This document shows, in pieces, positions 1 to 7,217 of a stretch of 50,340 nucleotides of DNA. The notes below the pieces were generated by a model. The model worked only from the letters and a program-made list of their open reading frames with translations. It ran no database searches and was not told the DNA's origin. The stretch comes from an uncultured Oscillospiraceae bacterium (lineage in GTDB: Bacteria; Bacillota; Clostridia; Oscillospirales; Oscillospiraceae): assembly GCA_944387225.1 (NCBI GenBank), contig CALXDY010000093.1:1-50340 (forward strand), read 5' to 3'. Position 1 is the first letter of the stretch. Each line of letters opens with the position of its first letter. Position numbers and translations under genes: made by a program.

Positions 1-10
1 AGTTTTTGAA

Positions 11-361
11 CTACCTGCGCTTTTTGTGCTGGCGTCGCTCTTCTTCCAAAACCAAGGCTTGCAAGTTTTTTAAGTAAGCATTTTCCGCACGCAGCCGCTG
101 AACTTCAGCAAGTAAATCCTCTTCCACTTTGCTTGGCAGTTTCTTCGGCCTTCCCGTACTTCTACGCCCTCGACGCTCTACGGCAAGGCCTTCCGGACCT
201 TCTTCCAAATAAATCCGTTCCCAACTTTGAATTCGGTCATGCCCTTGTACGTCATAAAGCCTGGCAGCTTCCTTGTAGCTGAGACCATCTTGCATGACAG
301 CCTCTACAACCTGTTGCTTAAACTCCGGTGTGTAGCGTTTGTTTGGTATTCCTTTTGGCAT
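11..361 (-). CDS. IS3-family transposase OrfA (helix-turn-helix subunit)
   Basis: This is the small upstream ORF of an IS3/IS150-type insertion sequence, about 116 residues. The N-terminal half (TPEFKQQVVEAV, then YKEAARLYDV) is the helix-turn-helix that binds the element's ends. The C-terminal half has a leucine-zipper-like stretch (LLAEVQRLRAENAYLKNL) typical of OrfA. The ATG at 361 is preceded by GGGGTGC and fits the family start MPKGI; an upstream in-frame GTG at 376 is less likely. OrfB, the DDE catalytic part, would lie left of base 1 and is not visible. The gene ends with tandem Lys codons (AAA AAG) before TAG, where IS3 elements often make a -1 frameshift into OrfB. Family assignment is sound; completeness of the element cannot be judged. 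Confidence 0.9.
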   Translation of the reverse strand: MPKGIPNKRYTPEFKQQVVEAVMQDGLSYKEAARLYDVQGHDRIQSWERIYLEEGPEGLAVERRGRRSTGRPKKLPSKVEEDLLAEVQRLRAENAYLKNLQALVLEEERRQHKKRR

Positions 362-397
362 AATAAAGCACCCCACTTGTTATCCAGTATATCATAC

Positions 398-422
398 TGT
401 CTAACAAATGGGGTGCAGTTCA
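398..422 (-). repeat. Terminal inverted repeat of the IS3-family element (one end)
   Basis: Read on the minus strand, the segment begins TGAACTGCACCCC and continues to TTGTTAGACA. This is the usual sequence of the orfA-proximal end of IS3-family elements with TG/CA tips. It lies just upstream of orfA and places the element boundary at about base 422, 31 bp from the stop of the epimerase gene. The other end and any target duplication are outside the window. Confidence 0.7.
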
Positions 423-453
423 TTACTTTGGCGGACCCGTTTTTTCTCCGGAT

Positions 454-1560
454 TCAAATGTCCGTTTTCCCGTTTTGCAGGATGTCGGCGATCCGGCGGC
501 TGGCCAGCCCGTCGCCGTAAGGATTGCTGGCGGTGCTCATGCTGTGGTAGACTTCGGGATCTTCCAGCAGCTCCTTAAAGCTGTGGTAGATGGTCTCCTC
601 CTCAGTGCCCACCAGCTTCAGGGTGCCCGCCGCGATGCCCTCGGGCCGCTCCGTGGTGTCCCGCATGACCAGCACCGGCTTGCCCAGGGAGGGGGCCTCC
701 TCCTGGATGCCGCCGGAGTCAGTGAGGATCAGATAGCTGCGGGAGAGGAAGTTGTGAAAGTCCAGCACATCCAGGGGTTCGATCATATGGATACGGGGGT
801 CGTCCCCCAGGATCTCTGAGGCGATCTCCCGCACCGCAGGGTTCATATGGATGGGGTAGATGGCCTTCACGTCCGGGTGCTCGTCGCACACCCGCCGGAT
901 GGCCCGGAACATGTGCTTCATGGGTTCCCCCAGGTTCTCCCGCCGGTGGGCCGTAATGAGAATCAAGCGGCTGCCCGCGGCCCACTCCAATTCTGGATGG
1001 GTGTAGGACTCCCGCACGGTGGTCTTGAGGGCGTCGATGGCGGTGTTGCCGGTGACATAGATGCGCTCCGCCGGTTTCCCCTCCGCCAGCAGGTTGTCCC
1101 GGGCCATGGTGGTGGGGGCGAAGTTATACTGGCTGATGATGCCCACCGCCTGGCGGTTAAATTCCTCCGGGAAGGGGGAATAGATATTGTGGGTGCGCAG
1201 GCCGGCCTCCACATGGCCCACAGGGATCTGCAGGTAGAAGCAGGCCAGGGCGGTGACGAAGGTGGTGGAGGTATCTCCATGGACCAGGACCGCGTCGGGG
1301 CGCTCCGCCTCCAGCACATCCCGAATCTTCAGGAGGATGTTGGACGTCACGTCAAAGAGGGTCTGACGGTCCTTCATCACCGACAGGTCATAGTCCGGGA
1401 TCACTGAAAAGGCCTCCAGCACCTGGTCCAGCATCTGCCGGTGCTGACCGGTGACGCACACCAGGGTCTCAATCCCCTCCCGGGTTTTGAGCTCGTTGAC
1501 CAGAGGGCACATCTTGATGGCCTCCGGACGGGTGCCGAATACCAGCATGATTTTTTTCAT
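454..1560 (-). CDS. wecB: UDP-N-acetylglucosamine 2-epimerase (non-hydrolysing)
   Basis: It interconverts UDP-GlcNAc and UDP-ManNAc in the cytoplasm, the first step toward ManNAc or ManNAcA in surface glycans. The 368-residue length is normal. Family motifs are present in order: GTRPEAIKM at the N-terminus, TGQHRQML, VHGDTSTTF, HVEAGLRT, FPEEFNR, TAHRREN and DSGGIQEEA, the last in the UDP-binding second Rossmann domain. The ATG at 1560 has AAGGAG eight bases upstream. It is the last gene of the glycan operon; the dehydrogenase that would use its product is at the other end of the same operon (15033-16280). No terminator is seen between its stop and the IS end. Confidence 0.95.
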   Translation of the reverse strand: MKKIMLVFGTRPEAIKMCPLVNELKTREGIETLVCVTGQHRQMLDQVLEAFSVIPDYDLSVMKDRQTLFDVTSNILLKIRDVLEAERPDAVLVHGDTSTTFVTALACFYLQIPVGHVEAGLRTHNIYSPFPEEFNRQAVGIISQYNFAPTTMARDNLLAEGKPAERIYVTGNTAIDALKTTVRESYTHPELEWAAGSRLILITAHRRENLGEPMKHMFRAIRRVCDEHPDVKAIYPIHMNPAVREIASEILGDDPRIHMIEPLDVLDFHNFLSRSYLILTDSGGIQEEAPSLGKPVLVMRDTTERPEGIAAGTLKLVGTEEETIYHSFKELLEDPEVYHSMSTASNPYGDGLASRRIADILQNGKTDI

Positions 1561-1600
1561 GGAAGCAACTCCTTCTTTCTATGTGCAGGAAATTAAATGG

Positions 1601-2776
1601 CTAGGATGGATCAAATTCGCCCGCCGCCAAACGGGCCAGCAGAGAATCGGGCGGGAGAGGACCAAGCTCATCCAGGCAGGGGAAGCGGCGGGAGAGCATC
1701 TCGTCCATGGAGGCGATGCAATCGGCCTTGTCGGGCATGCCGTTGTGGCCGCCCTCCCGGGAAAAGAAGACGATGGAGAGCCGTTCCCCGTAAGAGAGGG
1801 AATACTCTACCAATTCCTGCAAAAAAGGAGCGATTTGATTTTTTACATCATTTGGAGCCGTGTCGTTCTGCCACACCTGCAGCGGAGGGAAGAAGCCCTC
1901 CCGCCGGATCAGCGCAGCGGCCGATATCCGCTCCGGGATCAGCTCCTCCCCCGGCTGCAGGACCGCTTCTTTAAATTTGGGAAAACGGGCGGGGAGATAA
2001 CGTGGCAAAATAAATTGTGAATTTGCGACAAATGCCCGACCGTGCAGCATGGAGGCCAGCAGAATGCTGGTGTAGCCCCCGCCTGAGGAGCCGTAAAAAA
2101 GCGTGTCCTGCTGGGAGATGTGCAGCTTTTTAAGCAGCTTATAGGTGATCACTGCGATGTTTTCCAGGTACCACCGCCGGTTGGTGCCGTAGCACCAGAA
2201 CAAGTTGAGTTTTTTGGAGTAAAGGGCGGGGTCAAAGTAGTAGATGGCGCAGTGGGACAGCTCCGGCGACCAGTTGATCCGACTGAATACTGGAAAGGGA
2301 ACCTGGGCGGTAATAGCTCCCGTTCCGAAAACCACTGCGGAGGACGCGTTTTCTATATAGTTGACGGCAAAGTCGAAGGTCACGCCGTCCCAGTCGATTT
2401 TGTAGAGCGTCATCCCAGGGCGGAAAAGGTCCAGCTGCTCCAATTCCTCATACCTTACCGGGACAACAGCATACACCCTGACCGATTTAGATGAACTTGC
2501 AAATTTAACAGGTTCTTCTGTCTCATCCGCTTTAGTACGTATAAAGACCCTGGCGTAATAAAGGCCCGGCTCCGCGTGAAACTGGAAGATGGGTTCAGGC
2601 TGGTAAGACTTCCGCTGCAAGATTGTACGGGTCTGCCTGTCGATCAGATAGCAGCCGTAGGTGGTGAATTGGTTGGCCGCCGGATAGTCGGCCTTGGCGG
2701 TGATGGTACCGGTGTCCTGATCTACCATATATTCGATGGTAAATTCCCGATCAATTGATTCGACTGTATGCTCCAT
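1601..2776 (-). CDS. Alpha/beta-hydrolase-like protein with N-terminal beta module
   Basis: This 391-residue protein is not a named family to me. Residues about 10-85 form a beta-rich module ending in GLYYARVFIRTK, which recurs in the proteins at 6626-7198 and 7218-10685. The rest looks like an alpha/beta hydrolase: a nucleophile elbow YGSSGGGYTS near residue 230 and a possible catalytic His in GGHNGMPDK near residue 346. No signal peptide is seen, so it probably acts in the cytoplasm or at the membrane face. Its place inside the glycan operon suggests an esterase or acyl-transfer role on the glycan, but this is inference. The start is supported by GGAAGGT upstream of the ATG. Confidence 0.6.
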   Translation of the reverse strand: MEHTVESIDREFTIEYMVDQDTGTITAKADYPAANQFTTYGCYLIDRQTRTILQRKSYQPEPIFQFHAEPGLYYARVFIRTKADETEEPVKFASSSKSVRVYAVVPVRYEELEQLDLFRPGMTLYKIDWDGVTFDFAVNYIENASSAVVFGTGAITAQVPFPVFSRINWSPELSHCAIYYFDPALYSKKLNLFWCYGTNRRWYLENIAVITYKLLKKLHISQQDTLFYGSSGGGYTSILLASMLHGRAFVANSQFILPRYLPARFPKFKEAVLQPGEELIPERISAAALIRREGFFPPLQVWQNDTAPNDVKNQIAPFLQELVEYSLSYGERLSIVFFSREGGHNGMPDKADCIASMDEMLSRRFPCLDELGPLPPDSLLARLAAGEFDPS

Positions 2777-2818
2777 TGTGGATTACCTTCCTCGTAAATG
2801 CAAAAGCCCTGACGGGAT

Positions 2819-2855
2819 AGCCGGTCCCAATAGATGGTATCCAATTTGACCGGCT
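2819..2855. repeat. 8-bp inverted repeat in the gap before the hydrolase-like gene
   Basis: AGCCGGTC at 2819-2826 and GACCGGCT at 2848-2855 are perfect inverted arms around a 21-base loop. The pair sits in the only gap over 100 bp inside the glycan operon. No T-tract follows on the minus strand, so it is more likely an RNA processing or stability element than a terminator. Confidence 0.35.
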
Positions 2856-2888
2856 TTCAAGGCCGACTGGGAATAGATAGGGTAAGAA

Positions 2889-3278
2889 TCAGAATAATTT
2901 CACGACCGCTTCGCCGTCCAGGACCAGCTCATGATTTTGGTTGTGCACGGTGGTACGCAGGGTATAGATCGCTTTCTCCGGCCGGATTCCAATCACCTCT
3001 ACCTGAGCGGTCACCTGGTCGCCGATATACACTGGCTTTAAAAATTTCATGCTCTGCGACAGGTAGACCGTCCCAGGCCCGGGAAGATTCATGCCGATCA
3101 CGCGTGAAATCAGGCTGCCGACCAAAAAGCCATGGTAGATTGGGGCGCCAAATACAGGATGGGACATGCTGTCCATATGCAGTACGCTATAGTCGCCGGA
3201 GAGTGCGGCAAACGTGTTTACATCGTTCGCCGTCATGGTTTGAGTGACGGAAGCCGTTTGACCTATTAAAATTTCCAT
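2889..3278 (-). CDS. MaoC-like hot-dog fold hydratase-type protein
   Basis: This single-domain MaoC/(R)-enoyl-CoA hydratase-like protein has 129 residues from the chosen start. The active-site segment is SGDYSVLHMD, with Asp29 and His34 at the spacing used by R-specific hydratases; the usual Asn of GDxNPxH is Ser. The YHGFLVGSLIS and KPVYIGDQV segments are also typical. The start is set at the ATG at 3278 because GGGAGAT lies five bases upstream; an ATG twelve bases further up has no ribosome site. It sits between a hydrolase-like and a deacetylase-like gene in a glycan operon, so the substrate may be a sugar or acyl intermediate rather than a fatty acyl-CoA. That role is not proven. Confidence 0.75.
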   Translation of the reverse strand: MEILIGQTASVTQTMTANDVNTFAALSGDYSVLHMDSMSHPVFGAPIYHGFLVGSLISRVIGMNLPGPGTVYLSQSMKFLKPVYIGDQVTAQVEVIGIRPEKAIYTLRTTVHNQNHELVLDGEAVVKLF

Positions 3279-3296
3279 ATGATCTCCCATGTTTTG

Positions 3297-4079
3297 TTAC
3301 TGTTTCAAAATCCAGTCGTAAACATCCTCCAGATAGGCCGTGCGGATTCCGGAACGCCTGACATCTTCGATGATGCGGCGGATAAAGCTGGTGATTCCGT
3401 CCCCTTTCCAGGCGATTTTCTCGATGCTGGCCGCGTCCAGGGAGTTCCACTCTTCCCGGGTGAGCCGGTCCTTGATCTCCCGGGTGTAGGAGAAATAAGG
3501 CGTGTTGAGCATCAGGTGCATGGGGTGCATGTTGAGCACCTTCAGACCAGGCTGGTTGAGCTGCGTCCAGAAGGAGTCGTAGTCAAACCCCTGGTAGTTG
3601 TACAAATAGGCCCCATCTTCCCAGAAAATCGGGAAATTGATGGTGTTGGAGCGGTGCAGGAAGGGAGGTACCACGTCCAGAAGGGTACACAGGTTGGACT
3701 CTGCCTCAATACCGTGCTTGGTCAGCAGCTCCATGGTATCGTTCACTTCATAGTAGCGGTGGGCGCGGAACAGCCGGGCGTTGGGCAGCAGGCCATAACA
3801 GAAGTCCACCACTTCCTGGTAGCTGCTCCCCTGGCTGCTGTCCGGCATGAAGTTGGGATGGATGCCGCATTTGATCTCCCCAGCCGCCAGGGCCCGGTCG
3901 ATCTCGGTGCTCTTGTGGGTCACAAACACCGTTACCGGCAGTCCGGCTTCCCGAAACAGGGCAATGGCGCTGGCAATGGCATACTCGGAGGCCCAGTCGA
4001 TGTCCATGGTGAAGCAGACCAGGTTCTCCTGCGCCAGGATGGCCCGGGCCCGCTTTAGTTTTTCCAGCTTTTCATTCAT
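3297..4079 (-). CDS. Polysaccharide-deacetylase-like protein (NodB/WbmS-like)
   Basis: This 260-residue cytoplasmic-looking protein has the outline of the carbohydrate esterase 4 fold: FTMDIDWA near residue 23 with two acidic metal ligand candidates, CGIHPNF with His74, FRAHRYY near 107 and NMHPMHLML near 180. The strict HxxxH pair of classic NodB enzymes is not obvious, so activity may differ or resemble WbmS-type proteins from O-antigen clusters. There is no signal peptide, which points to action on a nucleotide sugar or lipid-linked intermediate before export. The start ATG follows AAAGGAG. The next gene, a hexapeptide acetyltransferase, could add an acyl group where this one removes one; that pairing is inference. 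Confidence 0.65.
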   Translation of the reverse strand: MNEKLEKLKRARAILAQENLVCFTMDIDWASEYAIASAIALFREAGLPVTVFVTHKSTEIDRALAAGEIKCGIHPNFMPDSSQGSSYQEVVDFCYGLLPNARLFRAHRYYEVNDTMELLTKHGIEAESNLCTLLDVVPPFLHRSNTINFPIFWEDGAYLYNYQGFDYDSFWTQLNQPGLKVLNMHPMHLMLNTPYFSYTREIKDRLTREEWNSLDAASIEKIAWKGDGITSFIRRIIEDVRRSGIRTAYLEDVYDWILKQ

Positions 4080-4082
4080 CTT

Positions 4083-4787
4083 TTATTTCTCCTTTGCAGG
4101 CATGCCCATGACACGAATCCCGGCCGACACATCCCGCGTCACAACAGCGCCGGCCCCTACGATAGCATCCGCGCCAACCTGTACGCCGGGCAGAAGAATA
4201 GCACCGGAACCCACTTTCACTCCTGTCTCCAGATGGATGCTGACGGCCGCACCAACTTCCTGGCCCTTAAGACGCATGGCGTTATCGTTGGCGCTGGCAA
4301 CCAGCGCCCCGATAAATACTCCGTCCTCAATATTGGTACGAGCAGTCAAATGGGACAGATCCATCACTTTGGAGCCCTTTCCCATGGTTACATGGTGGTT
4401 GAGGGTGCAGTTCATCGCCACCAGCGCATAGTCCTCCAACGTGGCGTTTTCCCGGATCTTCGCGCCGTCCCCAATCAGCACATGGTCACCCAGTACGCTC
4501 TCCGCATACAGGACCACGCCGCAGCCGATGACGCAGCTGCTTCCGATGACCACCGGCTGGAAGGTATCCTGCAGCTTGTGCACCAAATTGCCCGCGGACC
4601 GGGGCGGCCGACCGATCACAGTGTTATCAAAGATCTCGGTGTGGTCGCCCACCCGGGTCCCCGGGTAGAGCACCACATTTTCATGCAGAACCACGCCATC
4701 ACCCAGGACGCAGCCCTCACCCACCGTCACGCTGGATGGAAGGGTACAGTTGGCCCCAATAACGGCTGTTTCATGAATTCCAGACAT
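4083..4787 (-). CDS. Left-handed beta-helix acyltransferase (hexapeptide repeat)
   Basis: The protein (234 residues) is almost all hexapeptide repeats ([LIV]-G-x4), for example VGEGCVLGDGVVLHENVVL at the N-terminus and AILLPGVQVGADAIVGAGAVV at the C-terminus, with a middle insertion (SVLGDHVLIGDGAKI). This is the trimeric LpxA/WbbJ/NeuD-like fold that acylates amino sugars, usually from acetyl-CoA. The true start is taken as the ATG at 4787 (MSGIHETAVIG) because AGGAGAG lies seven bases upstream; a longer frame to 4817 lacks this. It probably N- or O-acetylates a sugar nucleotide of the glycan. Substrate is unknown. Confidence 0.8.
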   Translation of the reverse strand: MSGIHETAVIGANCTLPSSVTVGEGCVLGDGVVLHENVVLYPGTRVGDHTEIFDNTVIGRPPRSAGNLVHKLQDTFQPVVIGSSCVIGCGVVLYAESVLGDHVLIGDGAKIRENATLEDYALVAMNCTLNHHVTMGKGSKVMDLSHLTARTNIEDGVFIGALVASANDNAMRLKGQEVGAAVSIHLETGVKVGSGAILLPGVQVGADAIVGAGAVVTRDVSAGIRVMGMPAKEK

Positions 4788-4842
4788 GTTTTTTCTCTCC
4801 TCATATTTTTTCGTCAAAAATAAGCTTCACACAAAGGCTCAC

Positions 4843-6603
4843 TTAAAACAGCTCATAATAGAGCGAGTATAGTTTCCCCAGGAACTTTGCGTATGATAGG
4901 TCCCGCTTGCCGTGCGTGATGTAATGATACATGGTGCATCCGGCGTCCTCTCGGATGACGAGGCGCTGCATCAGTGCGCGAAAAACCTCTAGTACCTTTG
5001 CCTGCTCATAAATATTATCCTGCTGTGGGAAGTCTTTTTCCACCAAAGAGCGCTCATACTGGTCTTCGGTTTCCCACTCCCGAATGATATCTGCGATGGC
5101 AGCCTCGTCATATACCTCACACTCTGGATAACCGCCGAAGCGTTCGTTTAGCTGCTTTCTTCGCGCCTGATAGTATTCGCTTTCATACTCCACTGAGGCG
5201 ATCTCCGGGTTCAGATTCCGGATCATGTCCATCTCCAGCCTTGGACCCCAGCGTAGAGGTGCAGTCATGCATTTTAATACCAACTGTGTCTTTGACTGCA
5301 ATGCGCCCCACTCCACACCCATAGGCCTGTACCGATGGGCCGACGAGAAATGAAATCCGTTGCGGTAATAGAGGTAGTGGCAGTCAAGCTTTTCAAGGTT
5401 GGTTTTCCCTGGCAGTGTCAAACATTCCTTGACCAGTGTATCCTGGAGCTCATCCTCCACATCGAAAATGGCATTTTGATTTTGAGTGGCCACCAGTTGC
5501 GAATAAAATTCCCGGTCCGACAGTGTGCTGCGGGCTCTGGGTGTATGATCCAGATTCTTGGAGTAAGCAAGTCTCCCCAGAAACTCTCCGTAATAGCCGG
5601 GCAGTATACAGGTCTTATCGTAGGGCAACCGGTTTGTGGTGGCGGCCATCTCCGTGGTCACGCCCAGAACCGTACTCAGGGACCGCAGCTGGCCGTCTGT
5701 AAAATTCGTTTTACGGGAGGTATCCAATTGAACCCTCCCCTGGGGAAAGCGGTGCTTGGAGATAACCTTTACCGCGCAGCGGAAATCCTCCTGGGTTCGT
5801 TCCGTCCGGGCAGTCTTGACAATAATCCGATCATGATACTGCGGAAGCTTGGTCAAGGCGGAATAGACCAGGCGGCTGTCCATACCGCCGGTAATATGCA
5901 GTACATACTTCTCAAACGCCGGATGTTCCAGCGCAATTTTCAGATTGTCCACGATCTCGCCGCAGGCCTGGTTCAGCAGCTGGGAGTAGCGTTCTTCCTC
6001 GTAGGGAATATCGGCCGAAAGTGTATAGTACAGCTCGGTCTTTTCCACATTTACAGTCCCGCTACTCAAGTCGAGCCGAAGCCTGCTGTCCGCACGGAGC
6101 GCGATCATGTCCTGTATATTCAGCTCCTGGGAGAAGTTCTGCCTGGTATAGGCGGTATTTGCCAGATAGGCGTGGATCTTGGGTAGATTTGGGATGCGGC
6201 TGATGTCCAGCGCCCGCATGGCCAATACCAAAAGGTGGACCCGGTTGCTTACTAGAAAAACTGTAGGCGCATGGATATAATACAGCTTGTCCACGCCGAA
6301 ATAGTCCGTCTCCAGTAGGATCTGCTTCCGATCGGCCCGCAGCAGGCAGAAGGAGCCAACCTGTCCGGAAATCTCACTGGCCCGTGCCAGGCTGTCAATG
6401 TCTCCCATACCCACAATCAGCCGGTCAGCGGTACGGCCTACGCCGGAGAAGGCCACGTCCGTCCCGTTTTCGTGGAGCACATGGGATTGGGAAACCAAAA
6501 GGACATCGTTGCTCAGCTCAGTACACAACAGGCCGATACCCTCTGCCATCCGGCAAATTTGCTCCTGCGTATGGGCACTCATTTCAGAATTGTCATATAC
6601 CAA
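4843..6603 (-). CDS. Asparagine-synthase-like amidotransferase
   Basis: The 586-residue protein carries an AsnB-type ATP-pyrophosphatase domain: the PP-loop reads HITGGMDSRLVY near residue 236. The N-terminal part resembles the glutaminase half (FSGVGRTADRLIVG and DYFGVDKLYYIH) but has no N-terminal catalytic Cys, so ammonia from glutamine is unlikely to be generated here. Such proteins in glycan clusters probably amidate a uronic acid carboxylate; ManNAcA made by the wecC product would be a natural substrate, which is inference. The frame begins at a TTG at 6603 preceded by AGGA; an internal ATG at 6582 lacks a ribosome site. There are no membrane segments. Confidence 0.75.
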   Translation of the reverse strand: MVYDNSEMSAHTQEQICRMAEGIGLLCTELSNDVLLVSQSHVLHENGTDVAFSGVGRTADRLIVGMGDIDSLARASEISGQVGSFCLLRADRKQILLETDYFGVDKLYYIHAPTVFLVSNRVHLLVLAMRALDISRIPNLPKIHAYLANTAYTRQNFSQELNIQDMIALRADSRLRLDLSSGTVNVEKTELYYTLSADIPYEEERYSQLLNQACGEIVDNLKIALEHPAFEKYVLHITGGMDSRLVYSALTKLPQYHDRIIVKTARTERTQEDFRCAVKVISKHRFPQGRVQLDTSRKTNFTDGQLRSLSTVLGVTTEMAATTNRLPYDKTCILPGYYGEFLGRLAYSKNLDHTPRARSTLSDREFYSQLVATQNQNAIFDVEDELQDTLVKECLTLPGKTNLEKLDCHYLYYRNGFHFSSAHRYRPMGVEWGALQSKTQLVLKCMTAPLRWGPRLEMDMIRNLNPEIASVEYESEYYQARRKQLNERFGGYPECEVYDEAAIADIIREWETEDQYERSLVEKDFPQQDNIYEQAKVLEVFRALMQRLVIREDAGCTMYHYITHGKRDLSYAKFLGKLYSLYYELF

Positions 6604-6625
6604 AAGCAGATCCTGATAGGGATGT

Positions 6626-7198
6626 TCAAATTTCTGATACAGTAAACATATCGCTAAAGGCGCTCCGCTTGACCCCCTCTTGGATCACAAAGGCCTTCGC
6701 ATAGTAATTGCCGGGCGCCTTAAATTGATAGATAGTATTGCTATCTTTGCTGTAAGGGATCTTTTCCATGGGATCGTCCTGACCCTCCTGATAAATGTAC
6801 CAGGCAAATTTGGTGTCCTCCGCAAAGGACCCCTCCACGGAAAACTGCCAAAACGCACCGCTGATGTTGGAGATCACCGGGATCACCGTGAAGTCAGTAT
6901 CATCCAGGAGGGCCAGCTGGGGGGATGTGCGCTTATTGGCAGTAAAAATCTCTTCCCACGTCACTTTATTCCCTTCCCCGTCCCGAACAAACGCCTTGAC
7001 CACATAATTGCCAAGGTGGCTCAGCTTGGCAGCGGTAAAGGGGTTGCGCTGGTACCGGCTTTCATAGATTTTCTGCCCATACAGTTTCACATACCAGGCG
7101 TAGCGCAGGGAGGGGTCCGGGGTGTCCACCAGAGTTTTCATGACAAGGGTCCCGTCGCCATAGAGGTCAAATAAGTCCATCCCGATAATTTCCACCAA
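6626..7198 (-). CDS. Protein made of two tandem Tyr-rich beta modules
   Basis: The 190-residue protein consists of two repeats of about 90 residues. Each has an aromatic core (YAWYVKLYG in the first, FAWYIYQEG in the second) and ends with a G-[NK]-Y motif (LGNYVVKAFVRDGEG and PGNYYAKAFVIQEG). The same module is found at the N-terminus of the protein at 1601-2776 and at the C-terminus of the protein at 7218-10685. The module looks like a triple-tyrosine or Ig-like beta sandwich. The start is ambiguous (TTG 7198, GTG 7195 or ATG 7180) behind GAGAGAGAT. It has no catalytic motif, signal peptide or membrane segment. A carbohydrate-binding or scaffolding role is possible but not shown. Confidence 0.55.
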   Translation of the reverse strand: MVEIIGMDLFDLYGDGTLVMKTLVDTPDPSLRYAWYVKLYGQKIYESRYQRNPFTAAKLSHLGNYVVKAFVRDGEGNKVTWEEIFTANKRTSPQLALLDDTDFTVIPVISNISGAFWQFSVEGSFAEDTKFAWYIYQEGQDDPMEKIPYSKDSNTIYQFKAPGNYYAKAFVIQEGVKRSAFSDMFTVSEI

Positions 7199-7217
7199 AA
7201 ATCATCTCTCTCTCTTT

